Assembly: GCF_006385575.1 (NCBI RefSeq)
Contig: NZ_CP041040.1
Coordinates: 3,038,001 to 3,102,000 of the forward strand
Direction: 5' to 3'
DNA length: 64,000 nt
Origin: Microbacterium foliorum
Lineage (GTDB): Bacteria; Actinomycetota; Actinomycetes; Actinomycetales; Microbacteriaceae
Part shown: one piece after another, positions 26,651 through 35,305 of the stretch
Layout: the number at the start of each line of letters is the position of its first letter
Position numbering within the stretch: position 1 is the first letter of the stretch
The notes under the pieces: model-generated
Told to the model about the DNA's origin: nothing
Databases searched by the model: none
The model's input: the letters and a program-made list of their open reading frames with translations, nothing else
Made by a program: the position numbers and the translations under genes

Positions 26651-26735
26651 GCGTGAACTCACTCAACGGCTGCCCACGGCGATCGCGCCGATGTAGAGGG
26701 CGAGTTGATGGGTGTCCACCACCGCACAACGGATC

Positions 26736-27269
26736 TCACTCGGTGCTCTCATCCCCGGCGCGGATCATGAAAACTGCTCCGGTGATCGCTGCGGCGAAGA
26801 TTACGATGTCGGCGATGTTGCCGATGAACCAGTTTCCGTAGGCGAGGAAGTCCACGACGTGACCACGGGCGAATCCGGGGTCCCGGAAAAGGCGGTCGCC
26901 TGCGTGTGAGGCGGAAGCGCCGCCGAGCGCGCCGATGACGATCGCCCATCTCACGCGTTGCACTCGGAACGCGAACACGATCGCTGTGACCGTGGCGGCG
27001 ACAGCGAGCAGCGCGAACACCCAGGTGAAGCCTTCCCCGAAGGAGAATGCCGCTCCGGGGTTATAGGCGAGCTGCAAACCCAGCAGGTCACCGATCAGCG
27101 GGATGCGCTCACGGTCGGTGAGGGTCGCTTCGGCCCACACCTTGGTTCCCTGATCGATCAGCACGACGACCACGGCGATCAAGAGCGCTCCACCAGTGAG
27201 CTGCCGCCGCCGGGTCGACGACAGCTTGCGCGCAGCGGGCGGATGAGCCTCTGACTGGGAGGAGGTCAT
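26736..27269 (-). CDS. lspA: Signal peptidase II homologue of a cadmium/lead operon
   Basis: This 177-residue protein has four transmembrane helices, the NPGAAFSFGEG motif (residues 70-80), and both catalytic-type aspartates, Asp125 in HAGDR and Asp154 in NIAD. The conserved Asn of the GNxxDR motif is missing (ASHAGDR), an unusual change near the active site. Extra lspA copies occur in lead/cadmium operons (PbrB/PbrC type). It is the last gene of the operon and overlaps cadD by ATGA. Its substrate may be a cassette lipoprotein, none of which is visible here, or the domain may have a metal-specific role. Confidence 0.82.
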   Translation of the reverse strand: MTSSQSEAHPPAARKLSSTRRRQLTGGALLIAVVVVLIDQGTKVWAEATLTDRERIPLIGDLLGLQLAYNPGAAFSFGEGFTWVFALLAVAATVTAIVFAFRVQRVRWAIVIGALGGASASHAGDRLFRDPGFARGHVVDFLAYGNWFIGNIADIVIFAAAITGAVFMIRAGDESTE

Positions 27270-27874
27270 GCGAGCACCTCGATCAGACGGACGATGACCC
27301 CAGATTCGATCAGGATGAACAGGCCCAGGCCGATGAACACGGCCGGTACGAGCCAGTGCTCGACGCGCTCCAGCCCCTCGGTAACAGCCTTGTTGGTGCC
27401 GATCAGCCGGCCGGCCGCGCACCAGACCGCGACGAGGATCAGGAATACGACGATCATGATCGCGACGTCGCTGGGGGCGCTGGTGCGGAAGATCGGCGTG
27501 TAGAGGGAGATGTTGTCGGCCCCGTTGGCGATCGTGATCCCTGCGACGCCCCATAGTCCGACCGCGGTGATCTTGGAGTCGTCATCATCGTCATCGCTGT
27601 TACGGCGCAGGCCGCGAATGAGCGTCCAGATGCCGATGCCGAGCGGGATCAGACCCAGGAAACCGACCCATTCGTCCGGAACGATGGTGAGACCGAGAGC
27701 GGCGATCACGCTGATCACGACGAGGGTGATGAACCCGAGATACTGGCCCGCGACGATCTGCCACGGCCGGGGCTTCCCTCGACTGGAAGCCAGGAACAGC
27801 ACGGTGAGCACGACAATGTCGTCGATGTTGGTTGCCGCGAACAGGCCGATCGCTGAACCGATAGTTGCGAGCAT
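27266..27874 (-). CDS. cadD: CadD-type cadmium resistance transporter
   Basis: This 202-residue protein has about five membrane helices, NIDDIVVLTVLFLASSRG at the N-terminus and TIANGADNISLYTPIF in the second half, matching the CadD family (PF03596). An acidic DDDDDD loop near residue 95 could attract divalent cations. It overlaps lspA (ATGA) and the cadA stop by one base. In staphylococci CadD confers modest cadmium resistance. Here it would support CadA. Confidence 0.88.
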   Translation of the reverse strand: MLATIGSAIGLFAATNIDDIVVLTVLFLASSRGKPRPWQIVAGQYLGFITLVVISVIAALGLTIVPDEWVGFLGLIPLGIGIWTLIRGLRRNSDDDDDDSKITAVGLWGVAGITIANGADNISLYTPIFRTSAPSDVAIMIVVFLILVAVWCAAGRLIGTNKAVTEGLERVEHWLVPAVFIGLGLFILIESGVIVRLIEVLA

Positions 27875-29799
27875 CAGCTTTCCAGTCGTGGCGTGCGGGT
27901 GCGTGCGGCGCGCAGACCGTTGAGGATCACGATGACCTCCGCGACCTCGTGGACCAGGACGACGGCCGCGAGCCCCAGGACGCCGAAGAGCGCGAGCGGG
28001 AGCAGTGCAGTGATGATCAGCAGCGACAGGATGATGTTCTGGTTGATGATCCGTCGACCGCGGCGGGCGTGATCGAACGCTCGCGGGATGAGGCGCAGAT
28101 CATGGCCGGTGAAGGCCACGTCGGCGGATTCGATTGCCGTGTCGGAGCCGGTGGCGCCCATCGCGATACCGATGTCTGCGCCAGCGAGGGCCGGTGCGTC
28201 GTTGATTCCGTCGCCGATCATCGCGACCGGCCCCGCCTTTGACAGCTCGCCGATCGCGGTTGCCTTATCCTCGGGACGCAGTTCCGCGCGCACGTTGCTG
28301 ATCCCGGCCTGCGCGGTCAGTGCACGAGCGGTGCGGGCGTTGTCTCCGGTGAGCATCGTCACGCCGACGCCTTGGTTGGTGAGCGTCCGGACTACCTCGG
28401 GGACTTCAGGGCGCAGTTCGTCGCGGACGCCGATCGCGGCGACGGGGGTTCCGTCGCGGTGGACGATCACGACGGTCATGCCCTGCTCCTCCAACTCCGC
28501 GACCTGCTTCCCGAGGTCGCCCGCGTCCAGCCAGCGAGGACTGCCGACGGTGATTCTCGATCCGCCGACAGTGCCGTCGATGCCGTGCCCGGCCTGCTCG
28601 GTCACATCTGCAGCTGCCGGTGTGCCCGGGGCCGCGGCGGTGATCGCAGAGGCAAGGGGATGCGTGCTGTGCTGCTCCAGTGCGGCCGCCCAGGCCAGCG
28701 CCTGTGTCTCGGTCACGCCGTTCGCAGTGAGCACCGCTGTGACCGCAGGTTCGTTGCGGGTGAGGGTGCCGGTCTTGTCGACCGCGACGTGGCGGACCGT
28801 GCCGAAGCGCTCGAAGACGGCGCCGGACTTGATGATCACGCCGAACTTGCTTGCTGCGCCGATCGCGGCGACGACCGTCAGCGGCACCGAGATCGCCAGC
28901 GCACACGGAGAAGCGGCGACCAGCACGACAAGCGCGCGGGTGATCCACACCTCTGGATCGCCCAGCAGCGACCCGATGATCGCGACGAGCGCTGCGAGGA
29001 TCAGAACGCCGGGTACGAGCGGGCGGGCGATCCTGTCCGCGAGACGTGCACGCTCGCCCTTCTCGGTCTGCGCCTTCTCGACCAGCTCCACGATCGTGGT
29101 GAGCGAGTTGTCGGTGCCCGCAGCGGTCGTTTCGACCTCCAGCGCGCCGGCGCTGTTGATCGCACCGGCCGACACCGCATCGCCGGGCTCGACCTCGACG
29201 GGGATCGACTCCCCGGTGATCGCCGAGGTGTCCAGGCTGGAGCGGCCAGAACGGACGATCCCGTCGGTTGCGATCCGCTCGCCGGGACGGACCACCATGA
29301 CCTGGCCGACCGTCAGCTCTCTCGCGGGCACCTGCGCAGAGACGCCGTTCTGCAGCACGGTCGCTGTCTCCGGCACGAGCTTCAGCAGCGCCCTCAGCCC
29401 GCCCCGGGCACGGTCCATCGCCTTGTCCTCGAGCGCCTCAGCAATCGAGTACAAGAACGCCAGAGCCGCAGCCTCCTCCACGTAGCCGAGGATGACCGCG
29501 CCGATCGCGCTGATCGTCATCAGCAGCCCGATACCGAGCTTGCCCTTGAACAGTTTCCGGATCGCGCCGGGCGTGAACGTCGACGCACCGAGGAGCAGAC
29601 CGGCCCAGAACAACACCAGCGCCGGGATCTCGAGGCCGGACCATTCAAGGATCAGACCGGCCAGGAATGCGACACCGGAGAAGACCGGCACCATGATCCC
29701 ACGGTCCCTCCACCAGGGCCGCACAACCTCTTCGGTCTCATCCTCCGCCGCAGTGGCAGGCTGGGCAGGCTCGTGCTCGCAGCCACACGCCGCGCTCAC
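27874..29799 (-). CDS. cadA: CadA-like heavy-metal P1B-type ATPase
   Basis: This 641-residue P-type ATPase has TGES, the metal-translocating SPCALA with Cys299, DKTGTLT with phosphorylated Asp341, the THPLASA His-Pro motif, and GDGINDAPAL. No N-terminal HMA domain is present; only a short leader with CGC at residues 5-7 precedes the first helix. The GTG start at 29799 gives a GTGA overlap with cmtR; a longer frame exists but lies inside cmtR. The SPC motif and the CmtR partner point to Cd, Pb and possibly Zn export (P1B-2). Confidence 0.93.
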   Translation of the reverse strand: MSAACGCEHEPAQPATAAEDETEEVVRPWWRDRGIMVPVFSGVAFLAGLILEWSGLEIPALVLFWAGLLLGASTFTPGAIRKLFKGKLGIGLLMTISAIGAVILGYVEEAAALAFLYSIAEALEDKAMDRARGGLRALLKLVPETATVLQNGVSAQVPARELTVGQVMVVRPGERIATDGIVRSGRSSLDTSAITGESIPVEVEPGDAVSAGAINSAGALEVETTAAGTDNSLTTIVELVEKAQTEKGERARLADRIARPLVPGVLILAALVAIIGSLLGDPEVWITRALVVLVAASPCALAISVPLTVVAAIGAASKFGVIIKSGAVFERFGTVRHVAVDKTGTLTRNEPAVTAVLTANGVTETQALAWAAALEQHSTHPLASAITAAAPGTPAAADVTEQAGHGIDGTVGGSRITVGSPRWLDAGDLGKQVAELEEQGMTVVIVHRDGTPVAAIGVRDELRPEVPEVVRTLTNQGVGVTMLTGDNARTARALTAQAGISNVRAELRPEDKATAIGELSKAGPVAMIGDGINDAPALAGADIGIAMGATGSDTAIESADVAFTGHDLRLIPRAFDHARRGRRIINQNIILSLLIITALLPLALFGVLGLAAVVLVHEVAEVIVILNGLRAARTRTPRLES

Positions 29800-30155
29800 G
29801 CGTCCGCCCCCGTCCCACAGCAGCCAGCCACCGTGCACGCAGAGTCCACGCACGGCGCGTGCTCATCGACCGCCAGCGTCACGTCCACGAGCGCGACGAG
29901 CGCAGCCGTAAGATGCGGGTCGGCGATCTCGTAACGAGTCTGGCGACCCTCCGGCTCGGCAACGACAATCCCGCAGTCACGCAGGCAGGTGAGATGGTTC
30001 GACACGTTCGAACGCGTCAGCTCCAGCTCACGAGAGAGCACAGCCGGGTAGCTCGGTCCACCGAGCAGAGACATTAGGATTCGGGAACGCGTGGGATCGG
30101 CCATGGCCCGGCCGAGCCGGTTCATGACATCGAGGCGTGAGGAAATAGTCAGCAC
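29796..30155 (-). CDS. cmtR: CmtR-type Cd(II)/Pb(II)-sensing repressor
   Basis: This 119-residue ArsR/SmtB-family protein aligns residue for residue with mycobacterial CmtR over the core (ADPTRSRIL, LTRSNVSNHL). Its cysteines fall at 57, 61 and 102, the same numbers as the three Cd/Pb ligands established for M. tuberculosis CmtR. Extra cysteines follow at 107, 112 and 113. The GTG start at 30155 matches the N-terminus of that protein; no Shine-Dalgarno precedes it, and a TATAGT box ends 7 nt upstream, so translation is probably leaderless. It heads the cmtR-cadA-cadD-lspA operon. Confidence 0.93.
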   Translation of the reverse strand: MLTISSRLDVMNRLGRAMADPTRSRILMSLLGGPSYPAVLSRELELTRSNVSNHLTCLRDCGIVVAEPEGRQTRYEIADPHLTAALVALVDVTLAVDEHAPCVDSACTVAGCCGTGADA

Positions 30156-30156
30156 A

Positions 30157-30173
30157 CACTGAACTATACAGTG
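30157..30173 (-). promoter_or_regulatory. cmtR promoter and operator
   Basis: CACTG (30157-30161) and CAGTG (30169-30173) form an inverted repeat around a TATAGT -10 box read on the minus strand (30168-30163). Its position immediately before the GTG start fits an operator that blocks RNA polymerase when apo-CmtR binds. No good -35 hexamer is seen. Confidence 0.6.
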
Positions 30174-30325
30174 ATTGATGACCTATTGGAACGGCTTCAC
30201 CCCAGGCGACATCTCTGGGGCCTGGGTGTAAGTACATCCGGCTCACACCCCACCGAATACGCCTACCGAAACCCGCTTACGGCGCACGTTTCTGGCATTC
30301 GATCTGGTGTGCCTTCACTCACCGC

Positions 30326-30346
30326 GCCGCAAACGATCGTTTTCGG
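30326..30346 (+). repeat. Right copy of the 21-bp direct repeat flanking the cadmium cassette
   Basis: It is identical to 26128-26148 and in the same orientation. Between cmtR and this copy there is no gene. After it, 30347-30499 contains TGGTAGCC, also present beside the left copy, and a small hairpin CGACGGC/GCCGTCG at 30416-30432. Confidence 0.75.
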
Positions 30347-30499
30347 CAGGACGATGGTAGCCGCGCTTCAGTGAAGTAGCGGCACCGCGCCTGACGGTTC
30401 TCCGGAGGTGGGCTGCGACGGCGTAGCCGTCGACGGGGAGGCTATGACGGTTCCGCGGTGTGCGGACCACGATCCTCATGCCGACCACGAAGGAGCATC

Positions 30500-31138
30500 A
30501 TGCAGACGCCCACCATCGCCGCCGCCATCAGCTCGCTCAGCGGGCTGCTGACTGCGCCCGAGCCGACGTTCGAAGGCCTCGCGACACTTCATGGGGTGCG
30601 CGAGCAGATCAACGAACTCTTCGAGACCTACGCCTCCGAACTTCGCGCGGACCCGTCCGTAGAGCCCATGTGGAACGCCATCGCCGCGGCCATGTCCACG
30701 CCCTCGGCGGCCTCGATCCCGAGCGCGTCGAAGTCCTGTCACGAACTCCGTGTCGAGGCTTTCTGGGGCGGGCATGTTGAGCAGGCCACCTGGGACTTCG
30801 TCCCCATGGAGGTCGTGCACGAGATCTACAGCGACTGGATGCGCCGCCGGCACCCCGACGAGGCAGTTCTGACCAAAGCGGTGTTCAACAAGCGACTGCG
30901 GAAGGCGCTGCCCGAGTGCGGAGCCTGGCGGTACACCCGTGCTCGTACTGGCGTGATCATGCGCGTCTACGAACCGCTGGCGCAGGAGGTCAGCTGGCGC
31001 CCGACGGCACGAACGCAGCGATCTACGGGCTTCGTCGCCACGCGGCATGACACTCTCCGCCGGACCCCTCCCTCGCAGATGCCGGGTGCGGGACGCCTCG
31101 CGCGAGGGAGGAACGCTGATGCGAGGCGCCCCGAGTGA
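30500..31138 (+). CDS. Unrecognised protein with a primase-C-terminal-like segment
   Basis: This 212-residue product starts at an ATG with AAGGAG upstream. Residues about 95-160 (VPMEVVHEIYSDWMRRRHP followed by an RLRKALPECG stretch) resemble the small winged-helix module at the C-terminus of phage and plasmid primase-helicases, where it helps DNA binding. No primase or ATPase domain precedes it. The last 45 residues are Arg/Thr-rich and look unstructured. It may be a stand-alone accessory or the remnant of a larger replication gene. A terminator follows at 31202. Confidence 0.5.
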   Translation: MQTPTIAAAISSLSGLLTAPEPTFEGLATLHGVREQINELFETYASELRADPSVEPMWNAIAAAMSTPSAASIPSASKSCHELRVEAFWGGHVEQATWDFVPMEVVHEIYSDWMRRRHPDEAVLTKAVFNKRLRKALPECGAWRYTRARTGVIMRVYEPLAQEVSWRPTARTQRSTGFVATRHDTLRRTPPSQMPGAGRLARGRNADARRPE

Positions 31139-31201
31139 CGCCTATGCCCGCCGGAGTCACTCCGGCCAGATGATCGCCCCCCGGCGCCATCCGGCAGATT
31201 C

Positions 31202-31224
31202 AGGATCCTCGCTCGGATCCTTTT
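31202..31224 (+). terminator. Rho-independent terminator
   Basis: Arms AGGATCC and GGATCCT enclose a 6-nt loop and are followed by TTTT. It lies 64 nt after the stop of the 30500 gene, on the plus strand. Confidence 0.65.
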
Positions 31225-31237
31225 CCGCAAGACTCAG

Positions 31238-31738
31238 CTAGGCGTCGAGTGAGACGAGGTACTCCGCGTTGCCGCGCATCGCCGGCTTGTACCGCTCGAG
31301 CTCGTCGGCGTGAACGTGATCCGCGAGCAGAGTGAGCACACTACCCAGCGCGGCGCTCATGTGCCCCTGCGCATGCAGTGTCAGTGCTTCGAATGCGCCG
31401 AGCGCCACGTCGTCTGGGAACTCTTCGCGAGCCGTGCGGAACACCTCTGCTGATCTGTCCAGATCGCCGAGGTTGCGCAGCGTGGATCCGTACTGGAGGA
31501 AGCACCGGCGGCGGGTGTCGCCGTGGAGTCCGTTCTCGAGGGCGCGTCGGTAGTAACCCTTCGCCATGACCCCTTCGCCCGCCGTATCGAACGCGCCGCC
31601 GACTTCGTAGAGCACGCGCGGATCGTGTGGGTGCTTATCCAGGATCGGACGAAGGGCCGCGATCGTCGGCGCCATGTTCTCGCGGTCTCGCTCCTGGAAG
31701 ATCCGATCCAGCTCAGCGTTCAGCTTGTTCGTTGCCAT
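31238..31738 (-). CDS. Tetratricopeptide-repeat protein
   Basis: This 166-residue all-helical protein contains TPR-like units: VLYEVGGAFDTAGEGVMAKGYYRRALENG, CFLQYGSTLRNLGDLDRSAEVFRTAREEFP and a third degenerate unit. It starts MATNKLNAELDRIFQERDR; a longer frame to 31780 lacks a better start. Such proteins mediate protein contacts. Neighbours (cupin, primase-like) do not suggest a partner. Confidence 0.75.
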   Translation of the reverse strand: MATNKLNAELDRIFQERDRENMAPTIAALRPILDKHPHDPRVLYEVGGAFDTAGEGVMAKGYYRRALENGLHGDTRRRCFLQYGSTLRNLGDLDRSAEVFRTAREEFPDDVALGAFEALTLHAQGHMSAALGSVLTLLADHVHADELERYKPAMRGNAEYLVSLDA

Positions 31739-31799
31739 CGTGGCCCCCCGGTGCACGGTGGTGGAACCGTACTCGGTCACGCTATCCGAGGCGCACGCC

Positions 31800-32156
31800 T
31801 CAGAGCGCGACGTGGACGGGGCGTCGGTCTCCTCGAGTGTTCGGGGTGCTGATCACGAGGAACCGCGTCTCCGCGGCACCTGGATTGAAGAATCGGTGCG
31901 CGAGCCCAGGCCGGACCTCGACACCCTGTCTGGCCTCGAGGTCGACGGCGCCCTCGGCGGTCTGCATCTGGGCGGTTCCTTCGAGCACGTAGAAGAACTG
32001 GGTCGCCGTGTCGTGCACGTGCCACTCTTCGCCGGCTCCGGCCGGGACTCGCTCCTCGATCACCGACAGCCCTGGGCTGTCGAGTAGTCGCCACCCGTCG
32101 GAGACCTCGCCCCACACGTAGTGATCAGCATTGGTGACATCGACAGCTTCGGGCAT
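31800..32156 (-). CDS. Small cupin-domain protein
   Basis: This 118-residue single cupin has EEWHVHDTATQFFYVLEG (metal-binding His-x-His ... Glu) and GLAHRFFNPGAAETRFLVIS (second His). It fits a mononuclear metal cupin of unknown substrate. GAGGA lies 7 nt before the ATG at 32156. It ends 61 nt before the TPR gene on the same strand. Confidence 0.82.
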   Translation of the reverse strand: MPEAVDVTNADHYVWGEVSDGWRLLDSPGLSVIEERVPAGAGEEWHVHDTATQFFYVLEGTAQMQTAEGAVDLEARQGVEVRPGLAHRFFNPGAAETRFLVISTPNTRGDRRPVHVAL

Positions 32157-32466
32157 CCTTCGATCCTCGCAGACGCATCTACTTTGCAGGAGCACGCACC
32201 CTCGCGATCCCGCTCGAGCACTGCTCAAACGCCAGATACCAACTCAGCCCCATCTCACTTCAACGTCTGGCCCATTGGCCACGATAAGACCACTTATCCC
32301 GACTATCCGGGGGTAGATACAGCGCGGGACAGGTGCTTTTCGGGAACTGCCGGAGTGCATGGATGGAATCTGCAGGGCCAGTCCTTCCCCAAGTCGGGCT
32401 TGCTCTGCATCCGCGAGCAGTGGAGATCCAAGGGCCGATGTGAGCGGCATCAGCATCTGGAGGCCC
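32157..32466. other. Gene-free stretch in the accessory region
   Basis: These 310 nt hold no open frame with a ribosome site and no strong dyad. Base composition is lower in GC than the flanks. I see nothing to name here beyond the presumed promoter of the cupin gene. Confidence 0.5.
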
Positions 32467-33323
32467 TCAGTTCAGATTCATCCCGTGCGCTCGGCTGTCC
32501 AGCGCATGCTTCCAGAACGACTCGCGCGCCAGGATCGTGTCGGCCCGGGTTTTGGGGTCGAAGATCTCCAGGATGGAGTACTGAAAGTTCTCCACGATGT
32601 GCGCATCACCGAGGTCCTGGCGGAGCTGTTCGAGCTCCCGGTTGCCGCCGGTGAGGTTCTTCAGATGCGCGTACCCGGACCAGCGCTGCCACAGCCCGTT
32701 GGCCTCCCCGGACGCCGACCCGACGTACAGCCGTCCGCTGCTGAGATCGGTGATGACGTAAACGCCCTTCACGCTGGAAAGCGCGTCCTTCCAGCTGGGC
32801 TCGTCGCCGACGATGATGCGCTGAAGCTCGTGGTGCCGCAGCCGCACGTTCTGGTATCCGGGGAACGTGCCGAGCTTGACATCCGGTGCGAGCTCGCAGA
32901 CCTCCGGGGAGAGCAGGCTCTGCTGCAACCCCACGTAGTGGCGGAGGTACGGGGCCCGCCCGATGGTCCTGTCGAGCTTATGATCAGGCGCTTGATGTAG
33001 CTCTCGTGCAGCGGCCTCGCGGTCAGCTCATACCCCAGTCCGTCGAAGCGATCGGGCTTGATCTCCCGCACCTCGAATGCGCCCCCGAAGATGAAGTATT
33101 GGGGCCCGTAGGGGTAGTACTGCGCGAAGGCGAGCAGGTAGCGAGCGTCACCCATGTTGTTGTTCGTCTGCTTCGTTCGCCACTGATTCAGCCGGAGCCA
33201 GTGGTCATGGTCGTCCATGAGGAAGTCCCAGGCTTCGCCGCTGCCATCGCCGGCACGCATGTTGAACTTCACCTTCGTGCGCTCGGGCTCCGGGACGGGC
33301 AGGAAGTCGGTGAAGGTGATCAC
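32467..33323 (-). pseudogene. Frameshifted GIY-YIG-domain gene
   Basis: Two frames join into one protein of about 285 residues. The 5' frame from GTG 33323 (GGGAG upstream) reads through RLII near 32980. The other frame continues KLDRTIGRAPYLRHYVGLQQ to the stop at 32467 and contains the GIY-YIG core GVYVITDLSSGRLYVGSAS, with YVGSASG, Arg and a later Glu. A single missing base near 32980 explains the break. The intact family are GIY-YIG nuclease-like proteins of unknown target. It is either a real pseudogene or a sequencing error. The N-terminal 115 residues are not recognised. Confidence 0.75.
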
Positions 33324-33527
33324 GAGTTGCTCCCATCGGTGCTGGCGTCGAGCGAACGGACGCTCCCACAGGTCACTCTACGGATACGCCCAGTTCCAGA
33401 TGAGCGGTGGCGGAACGACCACTCACTCGACGTGCTCGCACTCGTCCTTCGACCGACCGTCCAGCCGATATGCTCGCGATGACCCGGCGGCGAGTTGTTC
33501 TCCCGGGACCAGGAGAGGGAGAACCCA

Positions 33528-34256
33528 ATGACGGACAGTGGCGTGCGCGCTAAGGCCGAGACCGCGAAGTACGACACCAGGAGCGTCCAGACGGTCCGCG
33601 GCACCGAGAAGCTCATGATCGCGAAGTGGGAGAAAGATGGCTGGGAACTCGTCACCCAGAACGCCGGCAAGCTCCGCAGTGAGCTCGTCTTCCGCCGCCC
33701 GAAGCCGCCGTTCCAGTGGAAGCCGCTTGCGATCATCGGCGGTGTGCTCGCGGTTCTGTTCACGATTATCGGCATCATGGCCGCGATTACAGGCGGCGAA
33801 GACGATGACACCCCGGCGCCGGCAGATACCCCCAGCGCGGAAGTTGTTGCGCAGCGAGACGATCCTTCTACGGAGCCAGACGAGCCCGTCGAGACAGCTC
33901 CCGCCAAGGAGCCCGCGCCTGACCTCGCAGTTGCCGTGCCGATCACCGTCGACGAGCTGCTCGATAAACTCAACTCCGCCGGCATGGGCGGCATCAAGAC
34001 TGGCGACCTCTTCAAGGTCACAGGCGAGCTGTTCATGTCTGATCTGTGGATGACCGGGGCCACCGGCGACTACCTCGTCATGTTGAAGGCGCAGGGCGGC
34101 GGCCAGGATCTGACGGTCTTCGCAGAAGAGTCCGAGGCTGCCAGTTGGACGGACGGCACGAAGGTCGAGATGGTGCTGCGATCAGAGGAAGCTACGATCG
34201 ACGGCGAGACTAGCGGCGGTTGGCTGCGTGCAGTGTCGACGACGGTGCTCCCGTAG
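33528..34256 (+). CDS. Single-pass membrane protein, unknown
   Basis: This 242-residue protein has a charged N-terminal domain (about 1-62, with IAKWEKDGWELVTQN, reminiscent of short cytoplasmic DUF4177-like segments), one transmembrane helix (about 67-88, AIIGGVLAVLFTIIGIMAA), an acidic Pro/Ala/Glu linker and a C-terminal domain starting ITVDELLDKLNSAG. AGGAGAGGG precedes the ATG. I do not recognise the C-terminal domain. It may be an envelope or island-encoded accessory protein. Confidence 0.7.
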   Translation: MTDSGVRAKAETAKYDTRSVQTVRGTEKLMIAKWEKDGWELVTQNAGKLRSELVFRRPKPPFQWKPLAIIGGVLAVLFTIIGIMAAITGGEDDDTPAPADTPSAEVVAQRDDPSTEPDEPVETAPAKEPAPDLAVAVPITVDELLDKLNSAGMGGIKTGDLFKVTGELFMSDLWMTGATGDYLVMLKAQGGGQDLTVFAEESEAASWTDGTKVEMVLRSEEATIDGETSGGWLRAVSTTVLP

Positions 34257-34331
34257 GGACACCCGCAGCCCTCTTCCAGATCGCGCCGACGGATCTCTTC
34301 CACGACCTCCCGTCGGTGGGAGGATCGCACC

Positions 34332-34844
34332 GTGAACACCTCGCGCGCCGATGACCGCCATGCCCGCGCCGCGATCGCTGCTTTCGATGTCATCGAGACG
34401 GAGATCCGCCCGTACCTGGTCGCCGGCGGCCGGTTGTGGACCAAAGGATCAGGAGGGTACCCGCGCCGGCTTCGGCAGATGCTTCGTGCGCTCGACGACG
34501 GCCATGCGGTGACCTTCGCGACCCGGGACGCGATGCAGCTGTCGTCGGGCGAACGGGTCGTCGAGCACGTGATCCCGTTCAAGCGGATCATCGTCGAGAT
34601 TGTCGATCCGAGCCAGGCTGACCCGCGATCAAACACGCACCAGGAGCCGATCGCGGGTGGTCCGGCCACGTCGCCAAAGCACCTGCTGTCGATCTTCAAC
34701 CGACTCCTGCACAAGTGCTGGGTCACCAAGGACGAGCACGACCGCCTGAACCGCGCCGGCCGCAGTCTCCAGCGGGATGCGCCCGATGGCGACGGCTGGG
34801 CTCGGTATCGCCTCGCGGACGTGGTCGCGTACCCGCTTACCTAG
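34332..34844 (+). CDS. Hypothetical protein
   Basis: This 170-residue soluble protein starts at GTG 34332 with GGGAGG upstream. It contains FDVIETEIRPYLVAGG and RVVEHVIPFKRIIVEIVDPSQ, then a basic helical C-terminus. No family comes to mind. It follows the 33528 gene by 75 nt on the same strand, so the two may be co-transcribed. Confidence 0.6.
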   Translation: MNTSRADDRHARAAIAAFDVIETEIRPYLVAGGRLWTKGSGGYPRRLRQMLRALDDGHAVTFATRDAMQLSSGERVVEHVIPFKRIIVEIVDPSQADPRSNTHQEPIAGGPATSPKHLLSIFNRLLHKCWVTKDEHDRLNRAGRSLQRDAPDGDGWARYRLADVVAYPLT

Positions 34845-35305
34845 CCTTTTGGACACACACAGTCTTCGGGGCGGGCGCCTCCAGCACAGCACCCCGGCGC
34901 CTGCCATCTCAGCGGCAGAGAGCTCGCGGCTGGAGACCTCGCCGTCTACGAACCCGCCGCACGTCGAGTGCGCTGCTTGACATGGCCGGCTGAGGCGCTC
35001 GGACGGGCCTGGCGCTTCTCGCGGCCGCGGCGAGACTCGCGCCGCGGGGACATCGCCCTTGCGACACAGGACAGCAACTCCTCGGCGCGTGCTACGAACG
35101 AGAAGTTCGCCGGCCAGATCGGCGCGAACATCCGACAGGTCAACCTCGGCACCTACCGGAACTCGGACCTCGGTATCCGCCGAGGAGACGGCTACCGAGT
35201 TTGGCTCATTGAACAGGACCTGTCGCGAGGAGAGTTTGAGAACGGCACGCCGAAGTCACCCGGAGTGCACAGCGACCGTAACGGTGTGACTCCGAACCAG
35301 TGGGC
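34845..35305. other. Gene-poor stretch in the accessory region
   Basis: About 460 nt with no confident gene. A plus-strand frame 34968-35309 (113 codons, GTG start) encodes FAGQIGANIRQVNLGTYRNS and might be a fragment of a larger gene. It lacks a ribosome site and runs into the convergent DUF1508-like gene. I leave it uncalled. Confidence 0.4.

Noticed and set aside
31047..31241. A small plus-strand frame after the 30500 gene
   Set aside because: It overlaps the 30500 gene in another frame, has no ribosome site and includes the terminator hairpin.
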